Part shown: positions 1 to 9,168 of the stretch, in pieces
How the letters are laid out: each line of letters starts with the position of its first letter
Position numbering within the stretch: position 1 is the first letter of the stretch
Assembly: GCA_937773775.1 (NCBI GenBank)
Contig: CALJVL010000024.1
Span: forward strand, 1-64,000
Length of the DNA: 64,000 bases
Origin: an uncultured Flavobacterium sp.
Lineage (GTDB): Bacteria > Bacteroidota > Bacteroidia > Flavobacteriales > Flavobacteriaceae
Reading direction: 5' to 3'
The notes under the pieces: generated by a model
Told to the model about the DNA's origin: nothing
The model's database searches: none
The model's input: the letters and a program-made list of their open reading frames with translations, nothing else
Program-made: the position numbers and the translations under genes

Positions 1-527
1 CTGGAATTGAGATTAAAGAAAAAACGGGAGCCGATGAAAATGCCATTATCGACCAGTTACAAATCATTTTCAAAAACAAAATCGAGGTAAAAAACAGGGC
101 GCAACTTAATGATGCCCTATATAAAATGTTGAATACCGAGAATATTGCTGTGTATTTAATATTTACTTTGGTAATTGTCGTGGCGCTTTTCAACCTCATC
201 GGAGCATTGATTATGATGATTCTCGACAAAAAAGAAAACCTGAAAACACTTTTTAATCTAGGAACCGAAATTGGAGGCTTAAGAAAAATATTTTTGCTTC
301 AAGGAACGCTATTGAGTGTTTTTGGAGGAGTTATTGGATTGACTTTAGGAATAATTATTGTCTTGCTACAGCAACATTTCCAATTAGTTATGATCACACC
401 AACACTGGCTTATCCCGTTGTTTTTACCTTAGAAAACGTATTGATTGTAATGGGAACAATTGTTTGTCTTGGCTTTATTGCTTCATTGATTGCAAGTAGC
501 CGAGTGAGTAAGAAATTATTAGCCTAG
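1..527 (+). CDS. FtsX/LolE-type ABC transporter permease, C-terminal part (5' end outside window)
   Basis: The frame is open from base 3, well upstream of the ATG at 126 used in the ORF track, so this is the tail of a longer gene. The visible part has a soluble stretch and then three hydrophobic segments (about LIFTLVIVVALFNLIGALIM, a central LSVFGGVIGLTLGIIIVLL, and a C-terminal VLIVMGTIVCLGFIASLIAS). Between them sits a short polar loop with an LFNLGTEIGGLRKIFLLQG-like stretch. This arrangement is the C-terminal FtsX domain of MacB/LolCE-type inner-membrane permeases, and the Bacteroidota versions are usually annotated as lipoprotein-release permeases. The substrate cannot be told from this fragment. 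Confidence 0.8.
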   Translation, partial: GIEIKEKTGADENAIIDQLQIIFKNKIEVKNRAQLNDALYKMLNTENIAVYLIFTLVIVVALFNLIGALIMMILDKKENLKTLFNLGTEIGGLRKIFLLQGTLLSVFGGVIGLTLGIIIVLLQQHFQLVMITPTLAYPVVFTLENVLIVMGTIVCLGFIASLIASSRVSKKLLA

Positions 528-591
528 CGGAAATTTATACACTACAGTATATTTTTACAAGGAATAAAAAAGTCATATAAAAACACGAAAA

Positions 592-629
592 CCACTAATT
601 TACACGAATTAATTTGTGCAAATTAGTGG
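592..629. repeat. Near-perfect palindrome, 19-bp arms, no loop
   Basis: The two arms (592-610 and 611-629) match at 17 of 19 positions; the outer ten bases CCACTAATTT/AAATTAGTGG are perfect. It lies between the convergent permease and dusB genes. It could act as a bidirectional terminator, but there is no strong T-run. It resembles the short palindromic intergenic repeats I recall from flavobacterial genomes. Confidence 0.6.
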
Positions 630-674
630 AACTTATGTTTAACTATTTTCTTCTGATTTATTTAAATCTAGCCG

Positions 675-1667
675 CTATGCAAACTCGTATGCTGCATAAG
701 CATCTTCAATCTCGTTAAGAGCCGCAAATAATTCCTCTGGGCGATCTAATGTCACTAGGTTTTGTTTGAATGGTTTAAACGAATGGATTCCTTTGAAATA
801 ATTAGTGTAATGAGGTCTTGTTTCTACAATACCTAATCTTTCTCCTTTCCATTCCATTGCCCAAGTCAAATGGTTGCGTACCGCTTCTACTCTATCAACG
901 ACAGTAGGCTTAGCTAAATGTTCTCCTGTTTCAAAGTAATGTTTGATTTCGTTAAAAATCCAAGGATACCCAATGGCGGCGCGACCAATCATGATTCCGT
1001 CGATACCGTATTCGTTTTTATATTGTAATGCTTTCTCTGGACTACTAATATCTCCGTTCCCAAAAATAGGCATGGTGATTCTAGGGTTGTTTTTCACTCG
1101 GGCGATATGTGACCAATCAGAATGCCCTTTATACATTTGGGCACGAGTTCTGGCGTGTATGCTCAAAGCAGCTACACCAATGTCTTGTAACCGCTCCGCA
1201 ACCTCATCAATGTTAATAGAATTATCATCCCATCCCAAGCGCGTTTTTACCGTTACAGGCAAATGTGTGCTATCGATAACTGCTTGTGTCAAGCGTATCA
1301 TTAAATCAACATCTTTCAAAACTCCGGCGCCGGCGCCTTTACACACAACCTTTTTTACTGGACAACCAAAGTTAATATCGATGATATCTGGATTTACTGT
1401 AGAAACAATTTTAGATGACATGGCCATTGCTTCCTCGTCTCCTCCAAAAATCTGAATACCCACAGGTCGTTCGTAATCGAAGATGTCTAATTTCATTCGG
1501 CTTTTGATAGCGTCACGAATTAGCCCTTCGGAAGAAATAAATTCAGAGTACATCATATCAGCACCATGCATTTTACACAACCTGCGAAAAGGCGGGTCGC
1601 TCACATCCTCCATAGGAGCGAGAAGTAAAGGGAAATCTGGTAATTCTATGTTGCCAATCTTAATCAT
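675..1667 (-). CDS. dusB: tRNA-dihydrouridine synthase, DusB-like
   Basis: FMN-dependent enzyme that reduces uridine to dihydrouridine in the tRNA D-loop. The 330-residue length is normal. The N-terminus LLAPMEDVSDPPFRRL is the flavin-binding start of the Dus TIM barrel. DINFGCPVKKVVCKGAGAGV contains the conserved catalytic Cys loop (NxGCP). TVKTRLGWD, IHARTRAQMYKGHSDW and GNGDISSPE are the tRNA/FMN-binding motifs, and IMIGRAAIGYPW is the phosphate-binding loop. A possible -7 box TAATTTTG (plus-strand 1684-1691) lies about 17 nt upstream of the ATG. The gene is divergent from lepA. Dus-family membership is certain; the DusB subtype is inferred from the motifs. Confidence 0.93.
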   Translation of the reverse strand: MIKIGNIELPDFPLLLAPMEDVSDPPFRRLCKMHGADMMYSEFISSEGLIRDAIKSRMKLDIFDYERPVGIQIFGGDEEAMAMSSKIVSTVNPDIIDINFGCPVKKVVCKGAGAGVLKDVDLMIRLTQAVIDSTHLPVTVKTRLGWDDNSINIDEVAERLQDIGVAALSIHARTRAQMYKGHSDWSHIARVKNNPRITMPIFGNGDISSPEKALQYKNEYGIDGIMIGRAAIGYPWIFNEIKHYFETGEHLAKPTVVDRVEAVRNHLTWAMEWKGERLGIVETRPHYTNYFKGIHSFKPFKQNLVTLDRPEELFAALNEIEDAYAAYEFA

Positions 1668-1766
1668 ATGGTTAAATTTTGTGCAAAATTACGCTTTTTT
1701 GATTAAAGGATGAAATAGTAATGATGAAAGACTTATTACTTAACCCATTAGTTTGCGATTTCTGAG

Positions 1767-1796
1767 TTTGAAACTGTTGAATTTAAACTATATTTG
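1767..1796 (+). promoter_or_regulatory. lepA promoter (-33 TTTG, -7 TATATTTG)
   Basis: TTTG at 1767-1770 and TATATTTG at 1789-1796 are separated by 18 nt. This fits the Bacteroidota consensus TTG-N17-23-TAnnTTTG. Transcription would start near 1803, so the structured repeat at 1818-1928 lies in the lepA 5' leader. Confidence 0.6.
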
Positions 1797-1817
1797 CAGA
1801 TTAAAATCCTTGCATGA

Positions 1818-1928
1818 GGGATGGCAGTGAAAAGCCCACAGTAAAGTGTAGCGATAGCGAAACTTTGCGAGGACTTGAAGCGAATAGCCCGACCTTGCTG
1901 AAACGATAGTGAAAGCAAAGTCATGCCC
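1818..1928 (+). repeat. Structured 'GGGATGG...AGCCC' intergenic element in lepA leader
   Basis: This is a non-coding block with two internal near-repeats, AGTGAAAAGCCC (1826-1837) and AGCGAATAGCCC (1879-1890). ACTTTGC (1862-1868) can pair either with GTAAAGT upstream (1841-1847, one wobble) or with GCAAAGT downstream (1915-1921, perfect), so two hairpins exclude each other. It begins with GGGATGG and ends in ATGCCC. I recall similar sequences as dispersed intergenic elements in flavobacteria, but this cannot be verified here. It reaches to within 25 nt of the lepA start. Confidence 0.6.
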
Positions 1929-1953
1929 TAATAAAAATTGACATAAATAGAAG

Positions 1954-3750
1954 ATGAAACATATACGTAATTTTTGCATTATTGCACATATTGACCACGG
2001 GAAAAGCACGCTTGCTGACCGTTTACTTGCCGCAACACAAACTGTTACGGCACGTGAAGAAAAAGCACAGCTGCTTGACAGCATGGACTTAGAGCGGGAA
2101 CGCGGAATTACGATTAAGAGTCACGCCATACAAATGGAGTACACTTACAAAGGAGTAGAATACATCCTGAATTTGATTGACACTCCCGGACATGTCGATT
2201 TCTCCTATGAAGTTTCTCGATCAATTGCTGCCTGTGAAGGAGCGCTTTTGATTGTAGATGCAGCTCAAAGCATACAGGCACAAACCATTTCGAATTTGTA
2301 TTTGGCCTTAGAGAATGATCTTGAAATTATCCCAGTTTTAAATAAAGTAGATTTACCAAGTGCTAATCCAGAAGAAGTAAGCGATGATATTGTTGATTTA
2401 TTAGGTTGTAAACTGGAGGAAATCATACATGCATCTGGAAAAACAGGTTTAGGTGTCGAAAATATATTAGCAGCAATTATCGAAAGAATTCCGCCTCCAA
2501 AAGGAAATGTAGATGAGCCTCTACAAGCTTTGATTTTTGACTCCCATTACAATCCCTTCCGTGGTATTGAAGTTATTTTCCGTGTTATAAACGGGGAAAT
2601 AAAAAAGGGTCAGAAGATAAAATTCATGGCTACTGGAAACGAGTATTATGCTGATGAAATTGGAACTTTAAAATTAAACCAAGTTCCTAAAAAAGTGATT
2701 TCCACTGGTGATGTTGGCTATCTGATATCTGGTATTAAAGAAGCGAAAGAAGTAAAAGTGGGAGACACAGTGACTGATGCAAAAACTCCAACAACTAATA
2801 TGGTTAAAGGTTTTGAGGATGTGAAACCAATGGTTTTTGCTGGAATATATCCTGTTGATACCGAGGATTATGAAGACTTGAGAAACTCGATGGAAAAACT
2901 ACAACTGAATGATGCTTCACTTGTGTTTTTACCAGAAAGTTCTGCTGCTCTAGGATTCGGTTTCCGTTGTGGATTCTTAGGAATGTTACACATGGAAATC
3001 ATTCAAGAACGTTTAGAACGCGAGTTCAACATGACAGTAATTACTACAGTTCCCAACGTTTCTTATTTTGCTTACACCAAAAAAAATCCAGAAACTGCAT
3101 TAGTGGTAAACAATCCGACTGATTTGCCGGAGCCTTCCAAACTGGATCACGTAGAAGAACCGTTTATAAAAGCTACCATTATCACCAAATCAGATTTTGT
3201 GGGTAATGTAATGTCATTGTGTATCGAAAAACGTGGCCAAATCACAAATCAAACCTACTTGACTACTGATCGTGTTGAATTGAATTTTGACATGCCTCTA
3301 GCAGAAATTGTATTTGATTTTTACGACCGTTTGAAAACAGTTTCAAAAGGATATGCTTCTTTCGATTATGCTCCTATCGGCATGCGTACTTCAAACTTGG
3401 TAAAAGTAGATATACTATTGAATGCGACTATCGTTGACGCACTGTCTTTATTAATTCACGTAGATAACGCCTACCACATTGGTAAAAAAATGTGTGAGAA
3501 ATTGAAAGAATTAATTCCACGTCAACAATTTGATATTCCGATTCAGGCAGCGATTGGGGTGAAAGTGATTTCGCGTGAAACGATCAAAGCCTTACGTAAA
3601 GATGTTACCGCTAAATGTTATGGTGGTGATATTTCCCGTAAACGTAAACTACTTGAAAAACAGAAAAAAGGAAAGAAACGTATGAGACAAGTAGGTAATG
3701 TAGAAATTCCTCAAGAAGCCTTTATGGCCGTCTTGAAATTGAATGATTAA
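1954..3750 (+). CDS. lepA: Elongation factor 4 (LepA), ribosome back-translocase GTPase
   Basis: At 598 aa it has the standard LepA length. The G1 loop [24 protein letters not shown] (switch I), [15 protein letters not shown] (G3) and [13 protein letters not shown] (G4) form the GTPase domain. Domain II and the EF-G-like domains III/V follow ([23 protein letters not shown]). The LepA-specific C-terminal domain ends in [20 protein letters not shown], which contacts tRNA and the peptidyl-transferase area. It acts on stalled or mistranslocated ribosomes. A -33/-7 promoter and a structured repeat precede it; a terminator follows at 3776-3805. The ATG at 1954 gives the canonical [19 protein letters not shown] start. 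Confidence 0.98.
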   Translation: MKHIRNFCIIAHIDHGKSTLADRLLAATQTVTAREEKAQLLDSMDLERERGITIKSHAIQMEYTYKGVEYILNLIDTPGHVDFSYEVSRSIAACEGALLIVDAAQSIQAQTISNLYLALENDLEIIPVLNKVDLPSANPEEVSDDIVDLLGCKLEEIIHASGKTGLGVENILAAIIERIPPPKGNVDEPLQALIFDSHYNPFRGIEVIFRVINGEIKKGQKIKFMATGNEYYADEIGTLKLNQVPKKVISTGDVGYLISGIKEAKEVKVGDTVTDAKTPTTNMVKGFEDVKPMVFAGIYPVDTEDYEDLRNSMEKLQLNDASLVFLPESSAALGFGFRCGFLGMLHMEIIQERLEREFNMTVITTVPNVSYFAYTKKNPETALVVNNPTDLPEPSKLDHVEEPFIKATIITKSDFVGNVMSLCIEKRGQITNQTYLTTDRVELNFDMPLAEIVFDFYDRLKTVSKGYASFDYAPIGMRTSNLVKVDILLNATIVDALSLLIHVDNAYHIGKKMCEKLKELIPRQQFDIPIQAAIGVKVISRETIKALRKDVTAKCYGGDISRKRKLLEKQKKGKKRMRQVGNVEIPQEAFMAVLKLND

Positions 3751-3775
3751 CTTTTTTTAGAAAAATAGAAAATAG

Positions 3776-3805
3776 AACCCTGACGACTTAAAAATTATCA
3801 GGGTT
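3776..3805 (+). terminator. Intrinsic terminator of lepA
   Basis: AACCCTGA pairs with TCAGGGTT across a 14-nt loop, followed by a T-run. It lies 26 nt after the lepA stop. Confidence 0.85.
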
Positions 3806-3874
3806 TTTTGTTTAATATACTTTCAAAAATTCAATGCTTAAAATTTAAACTTTTTTTTTACTAAGTTTGTTCAC

Positions 3875-4096
3875 ATGGATTCTATAAAATTAAATATCGA
3901 TTTAAGTGTCAATCAATTGATTGAAGCGGTGAAGCAACTTTCGTCTAAAGACAAGTTAAAAATAAATGATGCTATATGGAATGAGGATCTTGACATTCCT
4001 ATGGAACATCAGAAAATTGTTTTGGAACGCATGGCTAAAGCAAAAGAAAATCCAGAGCGCCTTCTGGATTGGGATAAAGTCTCAAAAATGTTATAG
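3875..4096 (+). CDS. Antitoxin-like 'addiction module component' protein
   Basis: This is a 73-residue acidic/helical protein. It has an N-terminal stretch (LSVNQLIEAVKQLSSKDKLKIND) and a C-terminal tail (QKIVLERMAKAKENPERLLDW) ending in DKVSKML. That layout fits small ParD-like antitoxins of the 'putative addiction module component' family, whose C-terminus wraps the ParE/RelE toxin. The toxin-like sequence follows directly and overlaps or abuts the stop codon, so the two were one operon. Because the partner is frameshifted, this antitoxin may now be an orphan. The family assignment rests on pattern and context, not on a search. Confidence 0.65.
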   Translation: MDSIKLNIDLSVNQLIEAVKQLSSKDKLKINDAIWNEDLDIPMEHQKIVLERMAKAKENPERLLDWDKVSKML

Positions 4097-4101
4097 CTCA
4101 A

Positions 4102-4404
4102 TTGAATTATCATTTAAAAATAGATGTTGATGCTTTTAAAAACATTCAAGAAACTTATTGAATGGTATGAATTGCAATTAAAAGGTTTAGGTTCTCGTTA
4201 TAAAAATCAAACCCAGAAGCAAATAAATGCTCTTAAAAATGACCCCTATCTCTTTTCGGTAAAATACAAAACGATTCGGTGCAAAAAAATTGAAAAGTTT
4301 CCTTTTTTAATTCATTATCAAATAGATGAAAAAACAAAGACTGTTACTGTTTTTGCCGTTTTTCATACCCTCGAAATCCTGAAATTTGGAAACAGAACCA
4401 CTGA
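4102..4404 (+). pseudogene. ParE/RelE-family toxin, broken by two frameshifts
   Basis: Three frames must be joined to recover a normal ParE-like toxin. Frame A (from about 4102) gives LNYHLKIDVDAFKNIQET and stops at 4159. The next frame gives IEWYELQLKGLGSRYKNQ through to KTIRCKKIEKFPFLIHYQI and VTVFAVFHT. Frame A then resumes with RNPEIWKQNH and a stop at 4402-4404. One extra base near 4156 and one missing base near 4370 explain this. The 107-aa ORF in the track (4124-4447) therefore has spurious ends. The core motifs (WY..QL.GLG.R, YKTIRC, FPFLIHY, VFAVFHT) are typical of the ParE/RelE plasmid-stabilisation family, an mRNase or gyrase inhibitor fold. The original start codon is unclear (ATA at 4093 or TTG at 4102). 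Either the toxin has decayed or the assembly carries indels. Confidence 0.75.
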
Positions 4405-4467
4405 CGATGCAAAATTATCATGCTATTTAAAACTCTGCAACTTTTAACCCTTAGACCTTCAAAAAAC

Positions 4468-5400
4468 CTATTTATCCTTCAACCATTCATACAAACGTTT
4501 CGCATCTTCCAATTTAAACAATTGGGTTCCTTCGTTCATTGTTGCGGCTGATCCACAGGCCACGCCCCAACGGATTACCTCTTTCAGGTTTTTATTTTGC
4601 GATAGCGCCCAGACCATTCCTCCTACCATACTATCGCCGGCACCCACCGTGCTTTTTTTCGCAACATTGGGAGCTGGAACATAATCACAGGAATCTTTAG
4701 TTACCAAAACTGCTCCTTGGGGACCAAGAGATACGACTACAATTTCGGCTCCCCCTTTTTCAATAATTTGTTTGGCGGCATGATTTACTTCTTCCATTTC
4801 TAGTCGCTCGACACCAATTAGCTTGGCCAGTTCGCCCACATTAGGTTTAATTAGATATACTCCGGTTTCTAATACTTTCTTGAACTCTTCACCTGCTGTG
4901 TCAACAATCAATTTTGTATTTGACTTTTTTGCAATTTCAGCAATCTCTTGATAAAAATTGACCGGTAAACCTTCCCTTAAACTTCCGCTTATAACAAGAA
5001 AATCTGATTCAAGTTCTTCAACTGCTTGAGTGATCTTGTTTTTCTCAGCGTCAGTAATTGAAGTTCCTGGAAAATTGAAACGATATTGAGAATTGGTATT
5101 GTCATCAACCGCAACAAAACTTTCCCTTGTCCAATTTTTAGTTTCAATAGAATGAAACGGAATTAATTCCTTGTTTAGAATTTCTTTTATCATTTCGCCT
5201 GAGGGCCCGCCAGAAGCTATTACCGCCAATGATGTTCCTCCTAGGCGAGATACTGCCTTAGAAACATTTATCCCGCCTCCTCCCGCGTCATACAACGGAG
5301 CCTGACACCTAATCTTATGTTCAGGCACGAGTCCAGAAAAATGAGCACTTTTATCTAGTGCAGGGTTTACAGTTAGGGTTACGATTTTGTATTTTTTCAT
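4468..5400 (-). CDS. pfkB: PfkB-type hexose-phosphate kinase (6-phosphofructokinase 2 / 1-phosphofructokinase family)
   Basis: A 310-residue ribokinase-fold sugar-phosphate kinase. The N-terminal VTLTVNPALDKSAHFSGL and GGGGINVSKAVSRLGG are the hexose-kinase (PfkB/FruK/LacC) signature. LIVDTAGEEFKKVLETGVYLIKPN is the mid region. The C-terminal KKSTVGAGDSMVGGMVWAL carries the catalytic Asp of the GAGD motif and the anion hole. It most resembles E. coli Pfk-2 in the ALYDAGGGGINV region, so phosphorylation of fructose-6-phosphate is the best guess. Fructose-1-phosphate or tagatose-6-phosphate remain possible. It stands alone, with no PTS genes nearby. Confidence 0.85.
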   Translation of the reverse strand: MKKYKIVTLTVNPALDKSAHFSGLVPEHKIRCQAPLYDAGGGGINVSKAVSRLGGTSLAVIASGGPSGEMIKEILNKELIPFHSIETKNWTRESFVAVDDNTNSQYRFNFPGTSITDAEKNKITQAVEELESDFLVISGSLREGLPVNFYQEIAEIAKKSNTKLIVDTAGEEFKKVLETGVYLIKPNVGELAKLIGVERLEMEEVNHAAKQIIEKGGAEIVVVSLGPQGAVLVTKDSCDYVPAPNVAKKSTVGAGDSMVGGMVWALSQNKNLKEVIRWGVACGSAATMNEGTQLFKLEDAKRLYEWLKDK

Positions 5401-5470
5401 ATTATAAATTTAATGATAAATGAAATAAGTTCTCCTACTTGCATCTGATATTTAAAAATTCTAAAAAATA

Positions 5471-5500
5471 AAAAGGCGAAGATCTTAATCTTCGCCTTTT
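5471..5500 (-). terminator. Intrinsic terminator after the ABC/M1 operon
   Basis: AAAAGGCGAAGAT pairs perfectly with ATCTTCGCCTTTT (13-bp stem, 4-nt loop). It lies just downstream of the minus-strand gene ending at 5515, with a T-run on that strand. Confidence 0.85.
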
Positions 5501-5514
5501 GTTAATTTAATAAA

Positions 5515-8500
5515 TTACAGTTTCTTTCTGTTGTCATCTGAATTCGTATCAATTAATTTATTGTACGGGTCAACTCCTACTTCTGTGGGTTTTTGATCTA
5601 CAATTATTGTTATTTTATTATCAATTTTCTCAATTTTATATTTCTTTAAATGTAATTCTTTTTCGGTTTTTTTGCCTTTGAGATTTTCTTCATTAAAAAC
5701 ACCAATCTCTATATAATCTTTTAGAGGAAAGGAGTTCGTTGCTATAGCATCTCCCTTTTTCTTGTATGACAGGGTTTGGCCTTTAACATCTTTAAAGATT
5801 CGTTTCCCTTGATCATCAGCACGATATTTTGCAACTTCAAACTCAATATCCACTTGGTATTTTCCATTGGCTAACTTTTTCGACGTCACTTTTTTGATTC
5901 TGTTATCATATAAAGTAATCGTTTCAAACATATCATTGATTACATATTTTAAAGAATCTGGAGAAGCTTCTTTTAAAAGCCCAACAAGTTCGACAGAAGT
6001 AGTATAAGGAGCATTTTGATAACCTACCTTTTGAATGTATGATTTCAAAACTCCGTTTAGTTTTTCTTCTCCTATATAATCACTTAATGCATAGAAAACT
6101 AGAGAGCCTTTGTTATAATGAATGTACTGTTGATTTTCATTATACATCAATGGTTTCTCCTTTTTCTTCTCCAACGTTCTTCCCCTTAAATAATTGTCTA
6201 GAGATACTTTCAAGAATTTACGCATTTGTGACTTACCATATTCATGTTCCAAAACCTTTAAAGAGCTATATTCCGAAAGGCTTTCAGATAACATTGTCGC
6301 ACCCTGAACATTTGCCCCAATAACTTGGTGTCCCCACCATTGATGTGCCATCTCATGGGATGTTACTGAAAAAGGATAATCTACCGCATCTTTATCTTCA
6401 TCATCAACAGAGGCAATAAAACCTATCGCCTCAGAAAAAGGAATTGTATTAGCGTAAGACTGCGCAAACTCACCCAAGGTTCTGGGATATTCCATAACTC
6501 GGACTTGCTTGTGCTGGTATGGACTAAAATTAGCAGCATAATAATCTAAGGATTTTTTTACCCCTGAAATCATTCTTTCCACATTGTATTCATGTCCTTT
6601 ATGGTGATAAATTTCAATATTTACATTTTTCCACTTATCACGTTTGATTTCATATTTAGCCGAATTATAAGCATAAAAATTAATCATTTTTTGATCCATT
6701 TTATAATGAAAATAATTCCTTCCGCACTTTTTCCATTGCTTTTGCAAATAACCCGGAGCAATTGCCGTCTGGTCGCCAGAAGTACTTACGGTAGTTTCAA
6801 AAGTAACCCAATCAGCATCACTACTGATATAGTTATTCTTCCTTGCAATTGAATCCATAGGACTAGCCATTCTTTCTTTTGCCTTCAAACCGTGTTTCTT
6901 TCTAATATCATCGTCACTCAATTCTCCGTTTTCACTATAACCGATAGACGGAAAAGAACTGTTGTTAATAAAGGTTCCGTTATTAATCACCGGGGAATTA
7001 TTCTTAAACAAATTATTTTCTTTGTTTTTCACTTCAAAAGACATCTGAATAGAATCTCCCGGAGCTAAAGCTTTAGCTAATTTATAAATATTGAAATTAA
7101 AAATGGTGTCTTTAGAAACCAGGTTTGCGGCTTTTGAAAACGAAATCTGCGTTTCATAGTTGTTATAATTTACAAAAACGGAATCAATACTTTCGCTACT
7201 TTTATTCTTTAAAACATAAGTTCCTCTAGCTATAAAATTTCGCTCTTCTGGAAACAAATCCAGATCAACTTTTATATCAGTGATTCTTGGCTGCGCCTGT
7301 TTTTGATACTTTTTATACTTCTTTTCCCAAGCTACCGCCAGATTTTCAGATTCTTGGTTTGTCCTGTATTCGTTTACAATGTTGTCCTGATAGTAAATCG
7401 TACTACCAAGAGCCAAAAACCCAATTAATGGGAGAACTACTAAAATTGCGGTATTTCTATTCCATCTTGCTTTAGCATCGGAAAATCGCGCCATTGCCGA
7501 CTGTCCTAATCCTCTTGTCCAGAACAGAAGTGTCATCCCAAAAAGAACAAGCCCCAGAAGGAACCAATATCCTTTGTACAAATAATACAATGCTAACCCA
7601 TTTCCGTATCCATTCATATCAGAATATTGAAAACCCGTGTCGCTATTGAATCCATAAATTCTTTGTTCTACTCCAATTTTTGGAAGAAAAACCAAACCTA
7701 TGGAAAGAATAAGCAGCACAAAAAACCCAAGCAGGTAATTTTTGAACAATGTTTGAATAAAAAGCGCCAAAAAGGCCCAAATCACAAAGTCTACAAGTTT
7801 CACCGCATACAGTTCAAATAGATAGTGTCCGATTTCAAAATTAAAATACCCCTTATAACATTGAATTGCTATTCCGCCAATCATTATGACCGCCAAAAGC
7901 AGCATTTGCATTTTAAATAATGCCAAAAATTTAGAAAACAACAAAACCCAGTTGGGAACTGGAGTAACGTCAATCAAATGATTCATTCTTGTACTTACAC
8001 CGCGATGGATTAAAATTCCAGCAAAAAGAAAGGTCAAAACATTTATAAAAAGACTAAATGTACTTCCAGGAATCAATAGCATTTGCCAGGTTACAGGATA
8101 GGTTTGTGTCCCGAAAATTTCACCCGCAGTCAATGATACAATTAAAATAAACATTAATCCAACTAGTACAATGCTAATAAAAATCCAGTTTTTCACAATG
8201 AATTTAAAATCGACTTTGGATAAATTCCAGGCAGTTTTTAAATTTTGTTTAGTCGAAAAATTGAGCTTTACCTCTGGCAAATTGACCCTTGTAATTCCGC
8301 CAAAATTATTTTTTGTAATTCGCTCTTCTTTTTTACTTCTTCCAATGGTTAAGGCATTTTGGGTAAACGAAAAATAACGATACAAAAAAACAAAAATCAG
8401 AAGTGAAACCCCCAGCCAAATCATTCTATTATATATGACTAATCCTTCAAAAGGAAGCAAGTTTACGTTTTTTTCTGAAACGGTCCAATACTGAGTATAG

Positions 8501-9168
8501 TATCGCAATGCATCACCTCCAAAAGGATTTAGAAGTCCTGCAATAAAGCGATTGTCAGCATCATTCGTAAAACTACTAACCATACTTTGAACAAACAATA
8601 ATAAAATCACAGTTATAAACCCAACGGAAATATTTCTGGTGATAGTTACAACGGCAAAGACAATTACACCGTAAAAAAACAAGTTGGGAATTACGAAAAT
8701 AAAATAAATCTGCAAATAAGCCATAATATTAACTGGCCCTAACAAATCTTGATTTACATATGGTAGAAAACTTGCAAAAAAAGCCCCCAAACCAATAGCC
8801 AAAACGATTAATATTACTACTGACAACGAACTCAAAAACTTACCTAATAAATAATCCATTTTTGTAAATGGATAAGAAAACAGAATCGTATGCATATTAT
8901 ACTTAAAATCCCTATATACCGATGCCCCGATTATCGAAGGCAACAGGAAATAAGTAAACACAGAGAGTACGTTGATAATTTCGTTTAATGCTATTGGCGA
9001 ATTCGCTAAAGCATTTGAGGACGTTGTGACGGTAAAATTGTCAAAAACACCCAAACTACTCGCCATCATCAACATCGAAAGAATAAAGAAAATGACAATA
9101 TATATGTAGAAAGATGGGTTTTTGAACCACCTTTTTAACTCAAAAGTAAATATAGTTCCTAACATCAT
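5515..9168 (-). CDS. ABC-2 type permease fused to an M1-family-like metallopeptidase
   Basis: A 1217-residue protein. Residues ~1-580 contain about twelve membrane segments in two ABC-2-like halves (N-terminal LGTIFTFELKRWFKNPSFYIY, second half from about residue 310 after TKQNLKTAWNLSKVDFKFIV). Residues ~600-1200 are a periplasmic gluzincin domain with SHEMAHQWWGH at about residue 938-947 and the third zinc-ligand Glu in the following MLSESLSEY. This is the known 'ABC transporter permease/M1 family aminopeptidase' architecture of Bacteroidota. The ATPase gene overlaps its start by 4 nt (9165-9168), so the two are translationally coupled. Peptidase activity is inferred from intact ligands. 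Exported or processed substrate is unknown. Confidence 0.9.
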   Translation of the reverse strand: MMLGTIFTFELKRWFKNPSFYIYIVIFFILSMLMMASSLGVFDNFTVTTSSNALANSPIALNEIINVLSVFTYFLLPSIIGASVYRDFKYNMHTILFSYPFTKMDYLLGKFLSSLSVVILIVLAIGLGAFFASFLPYVNQDLLGPVNIMAYLQIYFIFVIPNLFFYGVIVFAVVTITRNISVGFITVILLLFVQSMVSSFTNDADNRFIAGLLNPFGGDALRYYTQYWTVSEKNVNLLPFEGLVIYNRMIWLGVSLLIFVFLYRYFSFTQNALTIGRSKKEERITKNNFGGITRVNLPEVKLNFSTKQNLKTAWNLSKVDFKFIVKNWIFISIVLVGLMFILIVSLTAGEIFGTQTYPVTWQMLLIPGSTFSLFINVLTFLFAGILIHRGVSTRMNHLIDVTPVPNWVLLFSKFLALFKMQMLLLAVIMIGGIAIQCYKGYFNFEIGHYLFELYAVKLVDFVIWAFLALFIQTLFKNYLLGFFVLLILSIGLVFLPKIGVEQRIYGFNSDTGFQYSDMNGYGNGLALYYLYKGYWFLLGLVLFGMTLLFWTRGLGQSAMARFSDAKARWNRNTAILVVLPLIGFLALGSTIYYQDNIVNEYRTNQESENLAVAWEKKYKKYQKQAQPRITDIKVDLDLFPEERNFIARGTYVLKNKSSESIDSVFVNYNNYETQISFSKAANLVSKDTIFNFNIYKLAKALAPGDSIQMSFEVKNKENNLFKNNSPVINNGTFINNSSFPSIGYSENGELSDDDIRKKHGLKAKERMASPMDSIARKNNYISSDADWVTFETTVSTSGDQTAIAPGYLQKQWKKCGRNYFHYKMDQKMINFYAYNSAKYEIKRDKWKNVNIEIYHHKGHEYNVERMISGVKKSLDYYAANFSPYQHKQVRVMEYPRTLGEFAQSYANTIPFSEAIGFIASVDDEDKDAVDYPFSVTSHEMAHQWWGHQVIGANVQGATMLSESLSEYSSLKVLEHEYGKSQMRKFLKVSLDNYLRGRTLEKKKEKPLMYNENQQYIHYNKGSLVFYALSDYIGEEKLNGVLKSYIQKVGYQNAPYTTSVELVGLLKEASPDSLKYVINDMFETITLYDNRIKKVTSKKLANGKYQVDIEFEVAKYRADDQGKRIFKDVKGQTLSYKKKGDAIATNSFPLKDYIEIGVFNEENLKGKKTEKELHLKKYKIEKIDNKITIIVDQKPTEVGVDPYNKLIDTNSDDNRKKL

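Noticed and set aside
943-1713. Plus-strand ORFs of 170 and 76 aa
   Set aside because: They lie antisense within dusB, which has full family motifs; they are shadows.
1788-2084. Minus-strand 98-aa ORF overlapping the lepA start
   Set aside because: It covers the structured repeat and the lepA N-terminus in antisense and has no protein-like features.
4124-4447. 107-aa plus-strand ORF taken as an intact toxin
   Set aside because: Its ends do not match the family; joining frames gives a far better toxin, so the ORF is treated as part of a broken gene.
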